NCBI GenBank assembly: GCA_030280995.1
Contig: JASXTE010000011.1
Span: forward strand, 372,001 to 436,000
Source: Hemileia vastatrix
Taxonomy: Eukaryota; Basidiomycota; Pucciniomycetes; Pucciniales; Zaghouaniaceae
DNA length: 64,000 nt
Direction: 5' to 3'
The notes under the pieces are model-generated. The model searched no databases, was not told the origin of the DNA, and saw only the letters and a program-made list of their open reading frames with translations. Numbering within the stretch: position 1 is the stretch's first letter; every line of letters begins with the position of its first letter. The translations under genes were made by a program, and so were the position numbers. Shown piece by piece: positions 9,685-22,436 of this stretch.

Positions 9685-10507
9685 TGTCAAGGTATACTTT
9701 TTGTCTAGAAGAATTGGTACGTAGTTCTACGAGGATTTAAAAGGCTATAATGGGTTCTCAACAGATTTGTACGTATTTCTTAATTCAAGTTGAATTTTTT
9801 ACTCAATAAAAGAGGTAGGTTTTAAAATATTAATATAAATTATACTTTAGAATTACGCTATTGTAAATACTAATAATATAGAATATAAGAATAAGTGTTT
9901 AGTTGGTTATTGTTGTAATAAAATGAGTTGGTAAAATAGAATGATCAAAAGACAACAAAAAGAGAGGCCTTTTATAGGCAAAGGAGAGACAAAGCACGGA
10001 AAACAAATTCTAAAAACAGTAGGAAAAGAGAGAGAAAAAGAAAATTCCAGAAAAGTATTTCAAATAACAAAGTTATTCTAAAAAGAAGGCGTCAAAAAAG
10101 ATGTATTTACAGAGTATGTCAGAAATACATCAATATTTTTAATATTTACTGTAAATGTCAGTCCCAAATAAGAAATTTGATTTGTTTGTATATATTTAAT
10201 ATTATTTGAATATTTAAATCTCATTTTATCTTTATAGTTTATTTTCTTTAAATATAAAGTTTGATTTTTCCCAACCTGTCAATTGAGCACGGTGTTAGAG
10301 AAAAATATAAGGGACAAAATTATAATTTTAATTTTACTTATTTATTTAATTAATTAATTTAATTTTTACATTCTGTAACTAGTTAATTTATAACTAATTT
10401 TAATGTAACTAAATGATAATTAAATAATAATTAAAGATGATAAGGTGCGGCTTCATCCAGTAAATAATTGCTTATTTCACTGGGTAAGTCTGGTAGCCTG
10501 GCTGACA
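9685..10507 (-). repeat. A1 5' LTR with TATA box
   Basis: 823 bp, the partner of the left LTR. The minus-strand TATAAAAGG at 9968-9976 is the likely core promoter for the element's RNA, judged from sequence and position only. Confidence 0.93.
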
Positions 10508-10512
10508 CTGGC
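10508..10512. repeat. Target site duplication CTGGC, right copy (A1)
   Basis: Right-hand copy of the A1 target duplication. It is followed by TGACA, the last five bases of the interrupted A2 LTR, and then by the A2 polypurine tract. Confidence 0.9.
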
Positions 10513-13098
10513 TGACACTCCCTCAATCTAAAAAAAATTATAATAATAATAAAATGCTATGATTTTTTCTTTTTATATTTCTTTAGCAGAGTAGGAACAT
10601 TAGATATCTCCTTCCCAGGTATCCAAGAATCATATTCAGTAGATTTATTCTTGAATTTCAATAAGTATTCTGTACCTTTTTCAGAAGTAACTATTCTGTC
10701 ATTTAGAATCTTATCAAATTCTGCTGTCTCAGTGGTTTCATTAGGTGAAATTTTTGGTCTTCCCCTCCTTTTTGGAAATAAATCACTATTGGATTTGTAA
10801 GGTTTCAAAAGAGATATTGGAAATACAGGATGTTTTATGTCATATGGAGAATACAAAATAACTTCAACTGCATTATCACCAACCATTCTTCTGACAATAA
10901 ATGGACCAACAAACGGGTCTTTCAATTTTTTATTACCTTGTAAATTGAAGTGGACTGTGGAAATCAACACCTCATCACCCTTTTTAAAAGTGTATTCTTT
11001 ATGGGATTTTTCCCATTTCTTCTTGTCATATTCAAAGGATTTTTAAATACATTTTTAAGCATGACTTATGAAAAGTTGTTGCATTTTAAAAAAAGATTTT
11101 ACACCTGGATGTAAATCTAATTTAGCTATTTTATTATTGAGAATTTGGGCAGGAGTATTTGGAACATATCCAAGCCAGAGCTCAAAAGGCTTTCTTTGTG
11201 TAACAGAATGAAAAGTGCTATTATAAGCAAATTCCAACCCAGGTGGTAAGGTAACCCAATCATGAGTGAATCTGTCGTTGTCTTTATACTCAAGGCCAAA
11301 GGCACCATACCTTCTTATCATTTCCTCTAAATTCTGGATCGTTCTTTCAGCTAATTCATTAGTCTGAGGGTAATGGGCAGTAGAAAGTTTCAGATCACAG
11401 TCACAAACATCCATCAGAGACATCCAAAATTCAGATGTAAATTTGGGATCTCTGTCAGAGATTATGGCTTTAGGAAAACCAGCAGTATTAAACATATGAG
11501 ACCACCATAAGAAAGCTTATTATTTAGTGGAAACATCCTTGTGAGTTGGGATAAATTTACAGATTTTTGTGAATCTGTCCACAATAAACCAACAAGAGTT
11601 AAAACTGTCTTTTCCAGCAATGGGTAATCCTGTTACAAAATCTATTTTTATTATCTGCCATGGTGCATCAGGAGGTTCAATATGTTGCATTAACAAAGCT
11701 CTCTTACCAGTCAATCTTTTTGATTTTTGGCAAGAATCACAAGATTAAACATATAATTTGGTGTCTTCAGACATATTAATCCACTAAGCAGTGTTTTTAA
11801 TTCTGATCATTGTTTTTTCAAGATCAAAATCTCCAGCTAATATGTCATCATGACAAATTTTCAAGATTATTTCTTTCATAGAAGGAGGAATAACAATGAC
11901 ATTACTCAACTTTCTTCTATAATATAGATATCCTTCATCAATTGAAAATTTACCTTTCTCCAAAGCCTTCTGGTACTTTGTCGGAAGGGTTTTAATTAAT
12001 GCTTGTATTGAAGGATTCATTGGATAATTTAATATGGTGCATAACTTTTTTAAGTAAGTGTCCTTATCATATGAATCCAGAATAAGCTGTAATAGCTCTT
12101 CCTTCATATCAAATACATATATCCCATGAATATTAATAATTCCATCCTCAGGATCATAAGCAGGATTAAAGTCATCATTTAGTAAAGGTAACCTTGATAA
12201 CATATCCACATTTGAGTGAACAATACCAGGCCTATGAATAATTGTCATTCTCCCTCTGTATTCATGAACAGCTAACTGCCATCTGAAAATATGTCTATTA
12301 GTTTTTTTCAAGTTTAAAAGGGATTTAACTGCACTTCAGTCAGTGGAAAGTTCAAATTTCTGGTCATCTAGGTAATAAAGTAACTTTTCTAAAGCCTACA
12401 CTATGGCTAAAAATTCAAGCTGAGAGGCACCATAATTCAATTCACTATTTCTTAAGGCTCTTGAAATATAACAAATTACTACTTCTGATAATTTATCATT
12501 CATCACTTGTTTTTGATGGAGGGCAGCACCAAGACAAATAGAAATGGCATCAGTGTACAAAACAAATGGTTGATTAAAGTCAGGTAAAGCAAGAATTGGT
12601 GCTGACATTGAACAGTGTTTCATAGTGTAAAAACCTCTCTTTCTTTCACTATTCCAGTCAAAAGAAACATCCTTTCTAGTCAATTGGGTAAGGGGTAAAG
12701 CTATGACTTGGTAATTTTTAATATAATGCCTATAGTACTTACACATTCCCAAAAAAACTCTGGAGCTCTCTAACTGTGGTAGGAGACTTCACCTGTTGTA
12801 TGGCTGCTACTTTGTTTTGGTCAACACACCTCTGTAACCCTGAAATAAAATGACCAAGAACTTTCAAGGAATGAAACCAAAATTTACATTTCTTCAAGGC
12901 AAGTGTCATATTTATTTCATCCATTTTGTGGAACACTTTACACAGGTGGTTAAGATGGTCCTCAAATTTTATTGAGAATATAATGATATCATAAATATAA
13001 ACCATCAGCCATCCTTCAATTATCTCTTGATGGAATGTGTTATCCATAACCTTTTGAAAAACTGAAGGGGCATTCTTAGGGCCAAAGGGCATCCTAAT
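10513..13098 (-). pseudogene. Element A2 remnant: RT, RNase H and integrase, decayed
   Basis: Starting with the last LTR bases and the polypurine tract, this runs (in element sense, right to left) from RT (RMPFGPKNAPSVFQ-type region, YIYD in place of YIDD) through RNase H (LYTDA), the integrase zinc domain, the DDE core (SDRDP present) and the integrase tail. Frameshifts and stops break it into pieces at 12739-13092, 12396-12752, 11784-12311, 11520-11714, 11055-11495 and 10557-10970. It is close to A1 in sequence and keeps tryptophan where A1 has the TAG. It stops abruptly in RT at about 13098, where sequence of another copy begins. Confidence 0.85.
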
Positions 13099-16000
13099 TT
13101 ATCAATACAATTCTGAGCATGTTTCCTGCACACTTGTTGCATTTGAACAAAAAGTTTTACACCAGCTTGTAATTTCAATTTAGGTAATTTACTATTGAGT
13201 ATTTGAGAAGGAGTATTAAGGACAAAACCTAGCCAAAGCTCAAAAGGCTTCTTTTGAGTAACAGAGTGAACAGTGCTATTAAAAGAAAATTCAAGACCTG
13301 GGAGCAAAGTAACCCAGTCATGAGTAAATCTGTCATTATCTTTATATTCCAAGCCAGAGGCACAATACCTTCTAATCATATCTTATAGAGTTTGAATCAT
13401 TTTTTCAGCTATACCATCAGTCTGGGGATGGTGAGCAGTAGATAATTTTAGTTCACAACCACATAAATCCATTAAAGACATCCAGAATTCAGATGTAAAT
13501 TTGGGATCTCTGTCAGATATAATGGCCCTAGGGAATCCAACTATATTACACACATAAGACCACCATATGAAATCTAAGTCTTTGGTGGAGACATCCTTCT
13601 TTGTGGGAATGAATTTTCTCATTTTAGTAAATCAACCCACTATTACCCAGCAATAATTGTAACTGTCCTTACCTGCTACAGGAAGACCAGTGACAAAATC
13701 CATAATAAAGATTTACCAGGGAGCATCAGGTGCTTCAATATGTTATAATAACCCTGCTCTTTTACCTGTCAACCTTTTAGATTTCTGGTAGGAATCACAA
13801 GATTCAACAATAAATTTTGTATCTTCAGACATATTAGGCGGCCAAGCAGTGTTTTTGATTATAATCATAGTTTTTTCAAGATCAAAAAGACCAGCTAATA
13901 TGTCATCATGACAAAGTTAGAGGATAGTTTCTTTCATAGAAGGAGGAATTACAAGTACATTAGTAAGCTTTCTTCTATAATATATATAACCATCTTCAAT
14001 AGAAAACTTTCCCTTAATCAAAGCATTTTGATACTTTTCAGGAAGAGTTTCAATCAATTCTTGAAATGAAGCATTCTTAGGATCATTTAAGATAGTAACT
14101 AATTCATTTAAATCAGAATCTTTATCATATAAATCCAGAATTAATTGTAATAACTCTTCTTCCATATCAGCTATAAATATACCATGGATATGAACAGTAT
14201 CATTTTCAAGTACATAAGCAGAATTGGAGTCATTATTTGGCAGAGGTAATCTGGAAAGCATATCAAAATTGGAATGAACATTTCCAGCCCTATGGATAAT
14301 TGTCATTCTTCCTCTGTATTCTTGAACAGCAAGTTTCCACCTAAACATATGTCTATTAAGTGTTTTTAGGTTTAAGAGGGACTTTACAGCACTACAGTCA
14401 GTTACCAATTCAAAATTTTGGTCATCCAGGTAGTAATGAAGCTTCTCAAGAGCCCAAAAAACTGCTAAAGCACTCTAATTGAGTGGCACCATATTTCAAT
14501 TCACTATTTTTCAAAGTTCTTGAAATATAACAAATTACAACCTCTGAGGACTTATCATTAATACTTTGTTTCTGGTGAAGGGAAGCACCCATACCAACAA
14601 AGCTAGAATATGTTTACAGGACAAAAATTTTGTTTAAATCTGGAAGAGCCAAGATAGGGGCTGTCATTAAACACATTTTAATGCATCAAAAGATTTTTGA
14701 CAGTCATTATTCCAGATAAATTCAACATCTTTTCTAGCTAGTTTGGTAAGAGGCAAGGCTATGACCTGATAACTTTTAAGACATTGTCTATAATAGCCAC
14801 ACATACCCAAAAAAGTTTGGATTTCTCTTACAGAAGTTGGTGCCTTAATATTTTGAATTTAAGCAACTTTTTTGTGGTCCACACAAATTTGTAGGCCTGA
14901 CAAAACATGGCCAAGGACTTTCAAAAATTGGAAACCAAATTTACACTTTTTTAAGAACAAGGTCATATTAATTTCATCCATTTTCTGAAAACTCTATTTA
15001 AGTGAATCAGATTTTCATCAAAAGTTTTAGAAAAAACTATAATATCATCAATATACACCATGTGCCATCCCTCAATTATTTCATGATGGAAAGTGTTATC
15101 CATGAATTTTTGAAAAACTGTAGGGGCATTTTTAGGGCCAAATGGCATTCTAACATACTTATATATTCCCATATGAGTAGCAATAAGTATAAAGTTTTGA
15201 GAATTTTTCACAACTGGAACTTGATGATATCCTTTATTACCATCCAGACAACTAATAAATTTTGCACCATGCAATTTATAATGTATTGAATTAATTCTGG
15301 TTAAAGGATAAATATCATCAACAGTGTAAGTGTTTAATGCTCTTTAATCTCTACATAATCTAGCCTTATCCTTTTCATAAGAAATAAAGACTAGGGAGAT
15401 GACACAATAATTGGGGGTGACATCCACTTTCTCAATGATATTCATTTTTAATAATGTGGCAATATTATATTCAATATCCTTTCTTTTTGTTGGAGAAGCA
15501 GGATATGGTTTTTTCTTAAGACTAGGAGGAATATCACTCAAGTTACAGGATAAAGAAATTTTCATTTCATCCTAAGCACTTCCTAAGACATAAGAACCAT
15601 GAGAAAAAGCCATAGGGAAAGAGGTAATTGAGGCAATTATAGAATCATTTTGTTCACTAGTTAACTGATCAACAAAAGAAGCAGTATTTATTTCATTCAA
15701 TAAATTATCCATTTCACTTTTTGGTCTGCCTTTAAACTAGACCAATGAGTTACAATAATTTAACAGATGAACAGAAGGTTTTCTAGGAGAGGAAATTTTG
15801 AACTTTCTTTTTCAATTCAATCCCAAGGTGAAGCAATTATTAGATGGGTCCGATTTCACACCAAACATGGTTAAAATATCATTACCCATAATAAACCAAT
15901 TGCTTAAATTATCATTCTTCATGACAATAAATTCACAAATAGCTCTGAAAAAACCACCATTATATTTGAAGAATACAGAGGTTTTGTATTTGCCAACAGG

Positions 16001-18769
16001 ACACAAAGTAGAACCATACCCTCTCCATTTTTCTGATTTCATAGGTAATAATTTACTCAAATAATACTTATCCACTGAAGCTAGTTCTTTTTCAGACATT
16101 ATACTTCCTCCAGCACCAGAGTCAAGAACTACCTCAACATTTTTACCATTAATGATAACAGATGCCTTTAAAGGGATATGGATATAGAATTTTTAGTAAT
16201 GTCTTTAATTATTTCAGTATTTTCCACTGAAGATAAATCCAATACACATACTTCAGATATATTATCTAAATAATGGACATCCTGTTCCAACATTAAAACA
16301 TCTTTAAAAAATTCATTTTCATAGGAGATATTACTTTCACAGTCACTAGAAGAATTATTGATATCAATTTCAGCATCATCAGTGTCTTCATTTTGTTCAA
16401 CAAGATGAATTTTCTTGTCACAAACATGACCCTATTGCCATGATTTGTTACATTTAACACAAGTATATGATGCATATGTTTTAGGTGCAACTGGGGCAGA
16501 GGGTTTACTAGATTTTTCTGGGGATTTGTAGAGGGTTTATTTTGATCATGATAAGATTTTCCAAGGTATTTTTGGTTCATATCTATGGTTGGGCAGTACT
16601 TCATTACAGATATTAATGAAAGAAGAATTTTCCCTCACATGCTCAGTTCTAGATACAATTAAATATCTAAGAGAATTTGATAATTTATACAGGATTTTAT
16701 CTCTCCAAATATCATAATCCATCTTTGGATCAATTGCTCTCAGGATTTTTGTTAATTTCATAAGAAAAATAATGGGTTTTTCAACCGAGGAGGATACATA
16801 TTTAGTATTTTCATACAGTCTCTGCTGAGCCAACCTGAAATTTGAACCACCAAATTGATTCTCAATCAAGGTTTTCCATTCACTCCATGTATAATGGTTT
16901 TTATGTAAAAAAACAGATTCATACCACATCAAGGCAACATTAGAAAATAAAGAAACTAACTTAGAAAAAATTTCTTCATCTGGAAGTTTATAAGATTTTT
17001 TCAAATTATCAATTCTTTGGATAAAGTGTTGCCATTCAGATGAAGAATCACCATCAAAGGTAGGATATTGGTCTAATTTAGGCCAATTTTTATTACTACC
17101 AGGATGGTCAGTTTTAAGGTTTGAACTATTCAAGGTTATCAATTCTTGAATTCTTGAAAGGTTTTCAGATATTTCATTATTTACAGAGGTAGATGGCTCA
17201 TTGTGAGCATTAAAATTATTCTTATTTATTGTAACAGATTTTACAGAAAAACTTTCAGCTGGCAAAATTGGTACATTACGAGGGAGAGAAGAAACACCCT
17301 GTTCAGGCTGTTTATTTTTATGATTAGCAGGTTAAGAAATATTTTTTAACTCATGATAATGAGTATTCTGAACAGCCTGTAAAGCAGAAATTTTTTCCTC
17401 AAAATCAGACAATTTATTTCTCAAATCAGGAATATAAGATATTTTATCATTAATCCTAGCAATAGATAGAAGATTTCTGTCCTTATCTATAGAGAATTTA
17501 TTACCTAAATTTTGTAAATCAATTTTCATTTTGCTTAAATTACTATGCAGAAGCATATTTTCATATTTTAAAGAAGTATTTTTATCTTGAAAAGGTTTCA
17601 TATCATCAATAACTTTGCATAGATGAATATATTTATCTGAAAGTGATTTTTGATCAATTTTAATAGACTTATGTTGAGCAAGGAAATTATTTAATGTGTC
17701 TTTTAATTTGAAATAAACTGTTTCTTGAACAGAAGAACTTACTTTTCAATGTTAATGAAAATTATTTAATCTATCAATTTCATGTTTTAAAATTTGCTCA
17801 AGGGTTTGTCTTTGATAACATTAAAATCAGGGGAGTCTCTGAATATTATTCAGAGGTTTTTCCAAGTAAAACATAAATTTCTGAAGCAAAAGAAACTTTC
17901 TTAGTAGCAAGAGTAGTGTTAATTAAAGAGGTAGAGGTTAAATGTAATGGTTCATCAAAAGAAAGTATACTTAAAACATCTATAATGCTACTAGTTACAG
18001 GAAGCTGTCTTTTAACAGGTTTAACTGTTCTTTCACCATTCTCAATAATATCACCTGTAGAAGAAGGCTTATTACAATATACTCCAAAATTTTTATCAAC
18101 TAAACTACCTACCATGGCAGAGGAGGAAACTTCCCATGGGATTAAGTTTGGGCTTGGGCCTTATTTTTCCTGCTTTGTTGGTATGGATGAGGAGGAGGAT
18201 GGAAATTGGGTGTTCTGGATGGGCCAGGCTGATGATGAGAAGGATGTTGCACATTCTGCTGATAGTGGCTCATGAGATAATCCCATTTCCATTGTTCTAC
18301 CTCCAGAGTATTTTGGTTTTGCTGGAAGGAGGAGGGAGATTGAGGAGGCTGAGGTTGAGTTTATGACATGGGAGGAGGATGAACCTGCTTTTGAGATACA
18401 AGCTCTTGCATCTGGGACCAAAGGGTGTCCACTCTTGACTTTTATATCACAACTTCTGCTCTCAGCTCCTTGATGTGGCTAGAAAAATTGTTGAATTGCT
18501 GGTTTAGAGGAATCTTTTTTATGTTTATACCTTTTAGAGGATTTTCCTTATTGACCAGAGGTTTGACTTCTTTCTGACTGGTTGGGGGAAGGGGGCTTAT
18601 TGCCTCTACCCCTCCTGAAATTTCTATGTCCTGTAGAATGAGAATGTTTATAATCAGCAATTGATTTTTGACAAATTAATTTTGAAGAGCTTACAGAATC
18701 AGCTTCACAATCAACATCAATTTCATCCACTTGAAGGTTATCCATGCTCTCAGTCAACTTACTAGTCAT
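13099..18769 (-). pseudogene. Element A3 remnant: gag-pol, strongly decayed
   Basis: A second, more diverged family A copy, starting mid-integrase at the junction with A2 and ending at a gag ATG (18769) whose first residues (MTSKLTESMDN) match A1 in position only. Recognisable pieces: integrase core (13020-13622, with SDRDP), integrase zinc domain and RNase H (13917-14408), RT with YIDD (14963-15274), the RT N-terminus (15344-15565), retroviral-protease flank (15812-16099), a zinc-knuckle region near 16430 and Gag (16546-17265, similar to A1 Gag over WPKLDQYPTFDGDSSS). Stops and frameshifts are everywhere. The right end is the element's leader. Confidence 0.83.
18142..18660 (-). pseudogene. 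A3 copy of the overlapping gag-region ORF
   Basis: The same alternative frame as the 188-codon ORF of A1, here about 172 codons with two in-frame stops (near 18443 and 18360). Similar blocks occur in the same order: GINIKKIPLNQQF, SSHIKEL, EVEQWKWDYL, QPGPSRTPNF and PPPHPYQ. Conservation of amino acids rather than just DNA is the argument that this frame was once translated. Confidence 0.55.
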
Positions 18770-19483
18770 TTAAGTGGAAAGATTAATTAAGTATTTTCTC
18801 TAAAATAATTATATTTTTTAGTTTTATGAAACCAAAATAATAGTAAAAATTTATATCAAAATTTTTTATTTATAAAAAGAAATAAAAATGATTTAAATGT
18901 AAAAAATTTATTTAATATAATTAAATAAAGAAAATTTATATAAGAAATAATTATTATTGGGACTAAACAATAAGCTTTAATGTCAACCAACAATAAAATT
19001 ACCAAATTTGTATATGGCAATCACTGGGACTAAGTACAGAGTACTATTATAGTCAACCAAAAATCAACAAAATTAATAATAATAAAAATTAATTTAATAA
19101 TTTAAATATTAATATTAAAATTTTGTGAAATTCTTCTAAGACTAAGAGGTATTAACCCTCTATAATAGTCAACTAGGAAAAAAATTAAAAATAAATATTG
19201 AACACTTACACTCAGTGACTCAGCACTAGGCCACAATCACTGTTATTACAGGAAAAAATCTAATATAAGAGTTGATAGGAGCAAAACTTGACTTACAGTG
19301 GTGATTGTTAAATCACCCACAAAGTATATAACTTTTTAAAAATATATTAAACTAAAATTAAGATCCTTGGTTCAATTCATGGTTGTGGAAAAAGTGTACT
19401 TTTTGCACGAGATGGTCCATGCCTTTTGTTGTTTGCGCAAAATTTCACCAAGTTGATTGTCATTGTATGGAAAGGCCTCCACT
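18770..19483 (-). other. A3 5' leader with hairpin repeats and primer-binding region
   Basis: The non-coding leader of A3. It repeats the layout of the A1 leader: units starting GGGACTA and ending AGTCAAC (about 18959-18990, 19022-19060, 19138-19175). Two contain an inner stem that differs but still pairs: AGTAC/GTACT in one and AGAGG/CCTCT in the other. The primer-binding region TGGAGGCCTTTCC is at 19469-19481 on the minus strand, two bases from a TGTAGGCC boundary at 19484. Confidence 0.6.
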
Positions 19484-19786
19484 TGTAGGCCCGCTTGTCT
19501 AGGAGAAGGTAAGAAGGAAGGTGGAAAAGGGATATTAAAGGGCTAGGAGTAAAATAGAAAATAAGAGAGGGGAGTAAAAGGATTTGGAAGATGAAGTAAT
19601 GGGTCTAATAGACAAAGTGGACGAGGGACAGTATGGTTAATATATTAAGTACTTTTATTTTCTCTCTGCTCAATTATCAACAACTAAATATTTGATTACT
19701 CTTAAAACAACCTTTAGATTTTATTTTAATATTTAAGAAGGCTGAGGTGCAACTAAACAATGTAAATAAAAATATGATATAATGTA
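19484..19786 (-). other. Possible A3 5' LTR remnant
   Basis: By position (two bases from the primer-binding region, starting TG) this should be the A3 5' LTR. Apart from that start I see little similarity to the A1 LTR, so it could be a diverged LTR or unrelated flank. No ORF. It ends near the palindromic repeat at 19787. Confidence 0.3.
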
Positions 19787-19827
19787 CACCACAGAAAATT
19801 TGGGGGGGGTATTGCTAGCAATACCCC
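19787..19827. repeat. Palindromic 40-bp repeat, copy 1 (possible transposon end)
   Basis: CACCACAGAAAATTT, a G run, then the perfect palindrome GGGTATTGCTAGCAATACCC. The same sequence lies at 22398 in the same orientation. The CACCACAGAAAAT start resembles CACTA-type terminal repeats (CACTAC...). The flanks of the two copies differ, so they are not ends of a simple tandem duplication. Confidence 0.55.
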
Positions 19828-22397
19828 TTGCTTGAATTACTTTGAGCCACAAATCTATGCCTGAATTATGCACACATCATCATCATGGAGGAAATTGTTT
19901 GGCCTTACATTTAGTCAGAGATTTGTCACAAATTGAGCTCAAGATGAACCTACATTGATTACTGTTTGATCTTTCAAAATCATAATTTGATCATGAGTTG
20001 AACTCCCTTTGAGCTCACTTTGATCTAAAATAAGCTTTTTCATATCCAATATGTCAACTATTCACTTTCAAAAAGATTTGTATTGAATTTAACAAGGAAT
20101 ATCAGAACCGAAACCAGTAATTTTGAGTAAATGGCTCCTCAACAAAATTAATCTACAATAAAATACCATCAAAATTCAATATGATTACTGAAAACTTTTG
20201 GTAAAATGACTAATAGATATTTAAATTGGAAAATAATATTCAATTTCTCAATTTCAAATTCAAAATATAAATCCTTGTTTCAAATGTGAATTTTGTAGAT
20301 TCTTCACCTTACTATATTATGAGTAATATTTGAGGTATTGTACACCTTTGTAAATATGGTGTTGTGCTGCTAGAAATTATCTCTGTTTGAAGTCAACCTT
20401 ATTTAAGCTTGATTCCAGAATGATACATATTTTATAACTATTTTGAGAAAAAAGTCACTAGTATTGAATTTAGCCTTTTATCTGTCCTTTATTAAACCAC
20501 ACTTAATCCTACTTAAATCCAAATTGACCCACAAAAACCTTATTCAAGATATTTTTTAGCCCAGGATGATTCAAGATTGGAGCAAAATATTATTTTACAT
20601 ATCTAATATGGCTATTGATTAAATTTCTTTAGGCTTACTTAAAATTCACATTAACATTAACATTCACTGGAAGTATTAAACACAAATATTGAAAATATTG
20701 TATGAAAAATCAAAATAAATCTAATATAATATGCTTACAACAAAATTTTCTTTCTTGATTTATTGAAACAAAAAATTGTTCATTTGTGAAAATAGAAAAA
20801 ATACTATCCATCCTGAATTTAGAATTTATTTTTAAAAATTTAATGCCCGCTCACTTTCAAGTTTATCATGTATTTCAAAAATTATATTTTTAATAATTTT
20901 GTGAATAGTACACCTGAGCTATAAACCTTGGGGATATCAAAAACTAAAACATAAGCAAATTGAAATGTTTTTTATTGATATGAATTGAAATAATTATTGA
21001 AAAAAACCATTAGAGCAAGTTTGATTCTGTATAATAGGCATACTTTCTCATGTAAATTTCAATAAAAATAATTATTATTCTTACATAAGTTGCAGTGGAT
21101 AAATTTGAGCTCAAAAAGAATTAAAATTGACAAAATAAGACTTCTATAATTAATATTCAAAAATGAAATCACCCTTCATTATCTACCTGTAAACTAGTTT
21201 AAATTATATAATTTCAAAGTCAGTATATACTGATGTTATTTTTTCTTCTAAAAAAATTTATTATATAGATTAATAATCATAAACAGTTGACATAGATGTT
21301 AATTTTATATAAGCAATCTTTAATGCATAAAATAATAAAACTATCTTTTATGTAAAAAGTGATGTAAAAAAAAATATTATTATATTTTTGATGCACTATC
21401 AATAAAATTGAAGATAGAGCATATCGAAAGTTTAAACTTAATTTCAATTTTGATATCATCATTTTATTTAATTTTACTTGAGTAGAAAACAGATTTTAAA
21501 TCTCAATATAAATTTAAATCCCATTAGTTTGTAGATTTCAACATTTTAAACTATGAAATAAATATTTAAATATATTATATCAATATTTTATTTTATAATT
21601 AAAATAAATTTAATATCAATTTTATTATCATATAAAATAAGTATACATCAATTTAATTATCATATTCCATATAAAGGGATGCATTTTTTATGTATTTAAT
21701 AAATAAATAATTAATTAAATTTTTATAATATAATTACATCTCATTAATTATCTTATATTGTAATTACATTATTTAATAAAATTAAATATGAAATTAAACT
21801 TTTCATATAAAATATTATCCATATTTGTTAGCGCTTTTTTGGCCCTTAAATTTTTCAGTAAATTATTAAATAATTTAAAACACTTATTTAATAAAATAGT
21901 ATTCAATTTCTCACTTTAAATTAGTAATATCATTAAATTTTTTATCTGTTTCATTAAAACTAGTTATTAATGTAATTACATAGTTAAAACAATTAATTAA
22001 TTTTTCTTTATACTAGGTTAACTTGCTTACATAAAATTTTGCCTCAAAATAATTTTTTGTTTCAATTAAAACACTTACATCCTACTTTAATGTCTGTTTT
22101 GGACTCTTTTTCTCACATTTCTTATGTTTCAGACTTACTTAGTTGCTCACAATTTGAATTAACTGGTTTGGTAAATTATGGTGGGAAAAACTAGTTACTT
22201 ATTCATGGGTTTAGTTAATGGTTTCATGATTTTCCCTTAATATCTATGTTTTATTTCTATTCTTTTATATTCTTGTTTTAGCTTATCACTTATTTGTATA
22301 TACTGCTTTGTGGCACTTCAGAGGCCCCTTGTCTATAAAAAGACCTTGGGTAATCCTCTTTAGCCCATCACTTATTACTCATCATATTTTAAATTAC
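19828..22397. other. AT-rich stretch without recognisable genes
   Basis: About 2.6 kb, very AT-rich, between the two copies of the palindromic repeat. The longest open frame is 61 codons, low in complexity and without similarity I can see. I find no LTR, tRNA or protein motif. It may be decayed transposon interior. Confidence 0.5.
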
Positions 22398-22436
22398 CAC
22401 CACAGAAAATTTGGGGGGGTATTGCTAGCAATACCC
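22398..22436. repeat. Palindromic 40-bp repeat, copy 2 (possible left end of DNA transposon)
   Basis: The same CACCACAGAAAATTT, G run and GGGTATTGCTAGCAATACCC palindrome as copy 1. It is followed at 22448-22492 by short repeats of GTTGGGAAGCT, like the subterminal repeats of CACTA-type elements. A Tnp2-like transposase lies downstream, so this could be that element's left end. The right end would be beyond element C and was not seen. Confidence 0.5.

Larger units (their letters stand above)
1734..10507 (-). mobile_element. Ty3/gypsy LTR retrotransposon A1, nearly intact
   Basis: An 8.8-kb element on the minus strand with two 823-bp LTRs that begin TGTCA and end TGACA. By eye the LTRs differ at about nine sites, so insertion was fairly recent. 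Order in the element sense: 5' LTR (right), primer-binding region, a 1.06-kb leader with hairpin repeats, one long gag-pol frame, polypurine tract, 3' LTR (left). It is flanked by CTGGC on both sides. The domain order protease, RT, RNase H, integrase is that of Ty3/gypsy. One nonsense codon in integrase and a lost zinc-binding cysteine probably make it inactive. Confidence 0.93.
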
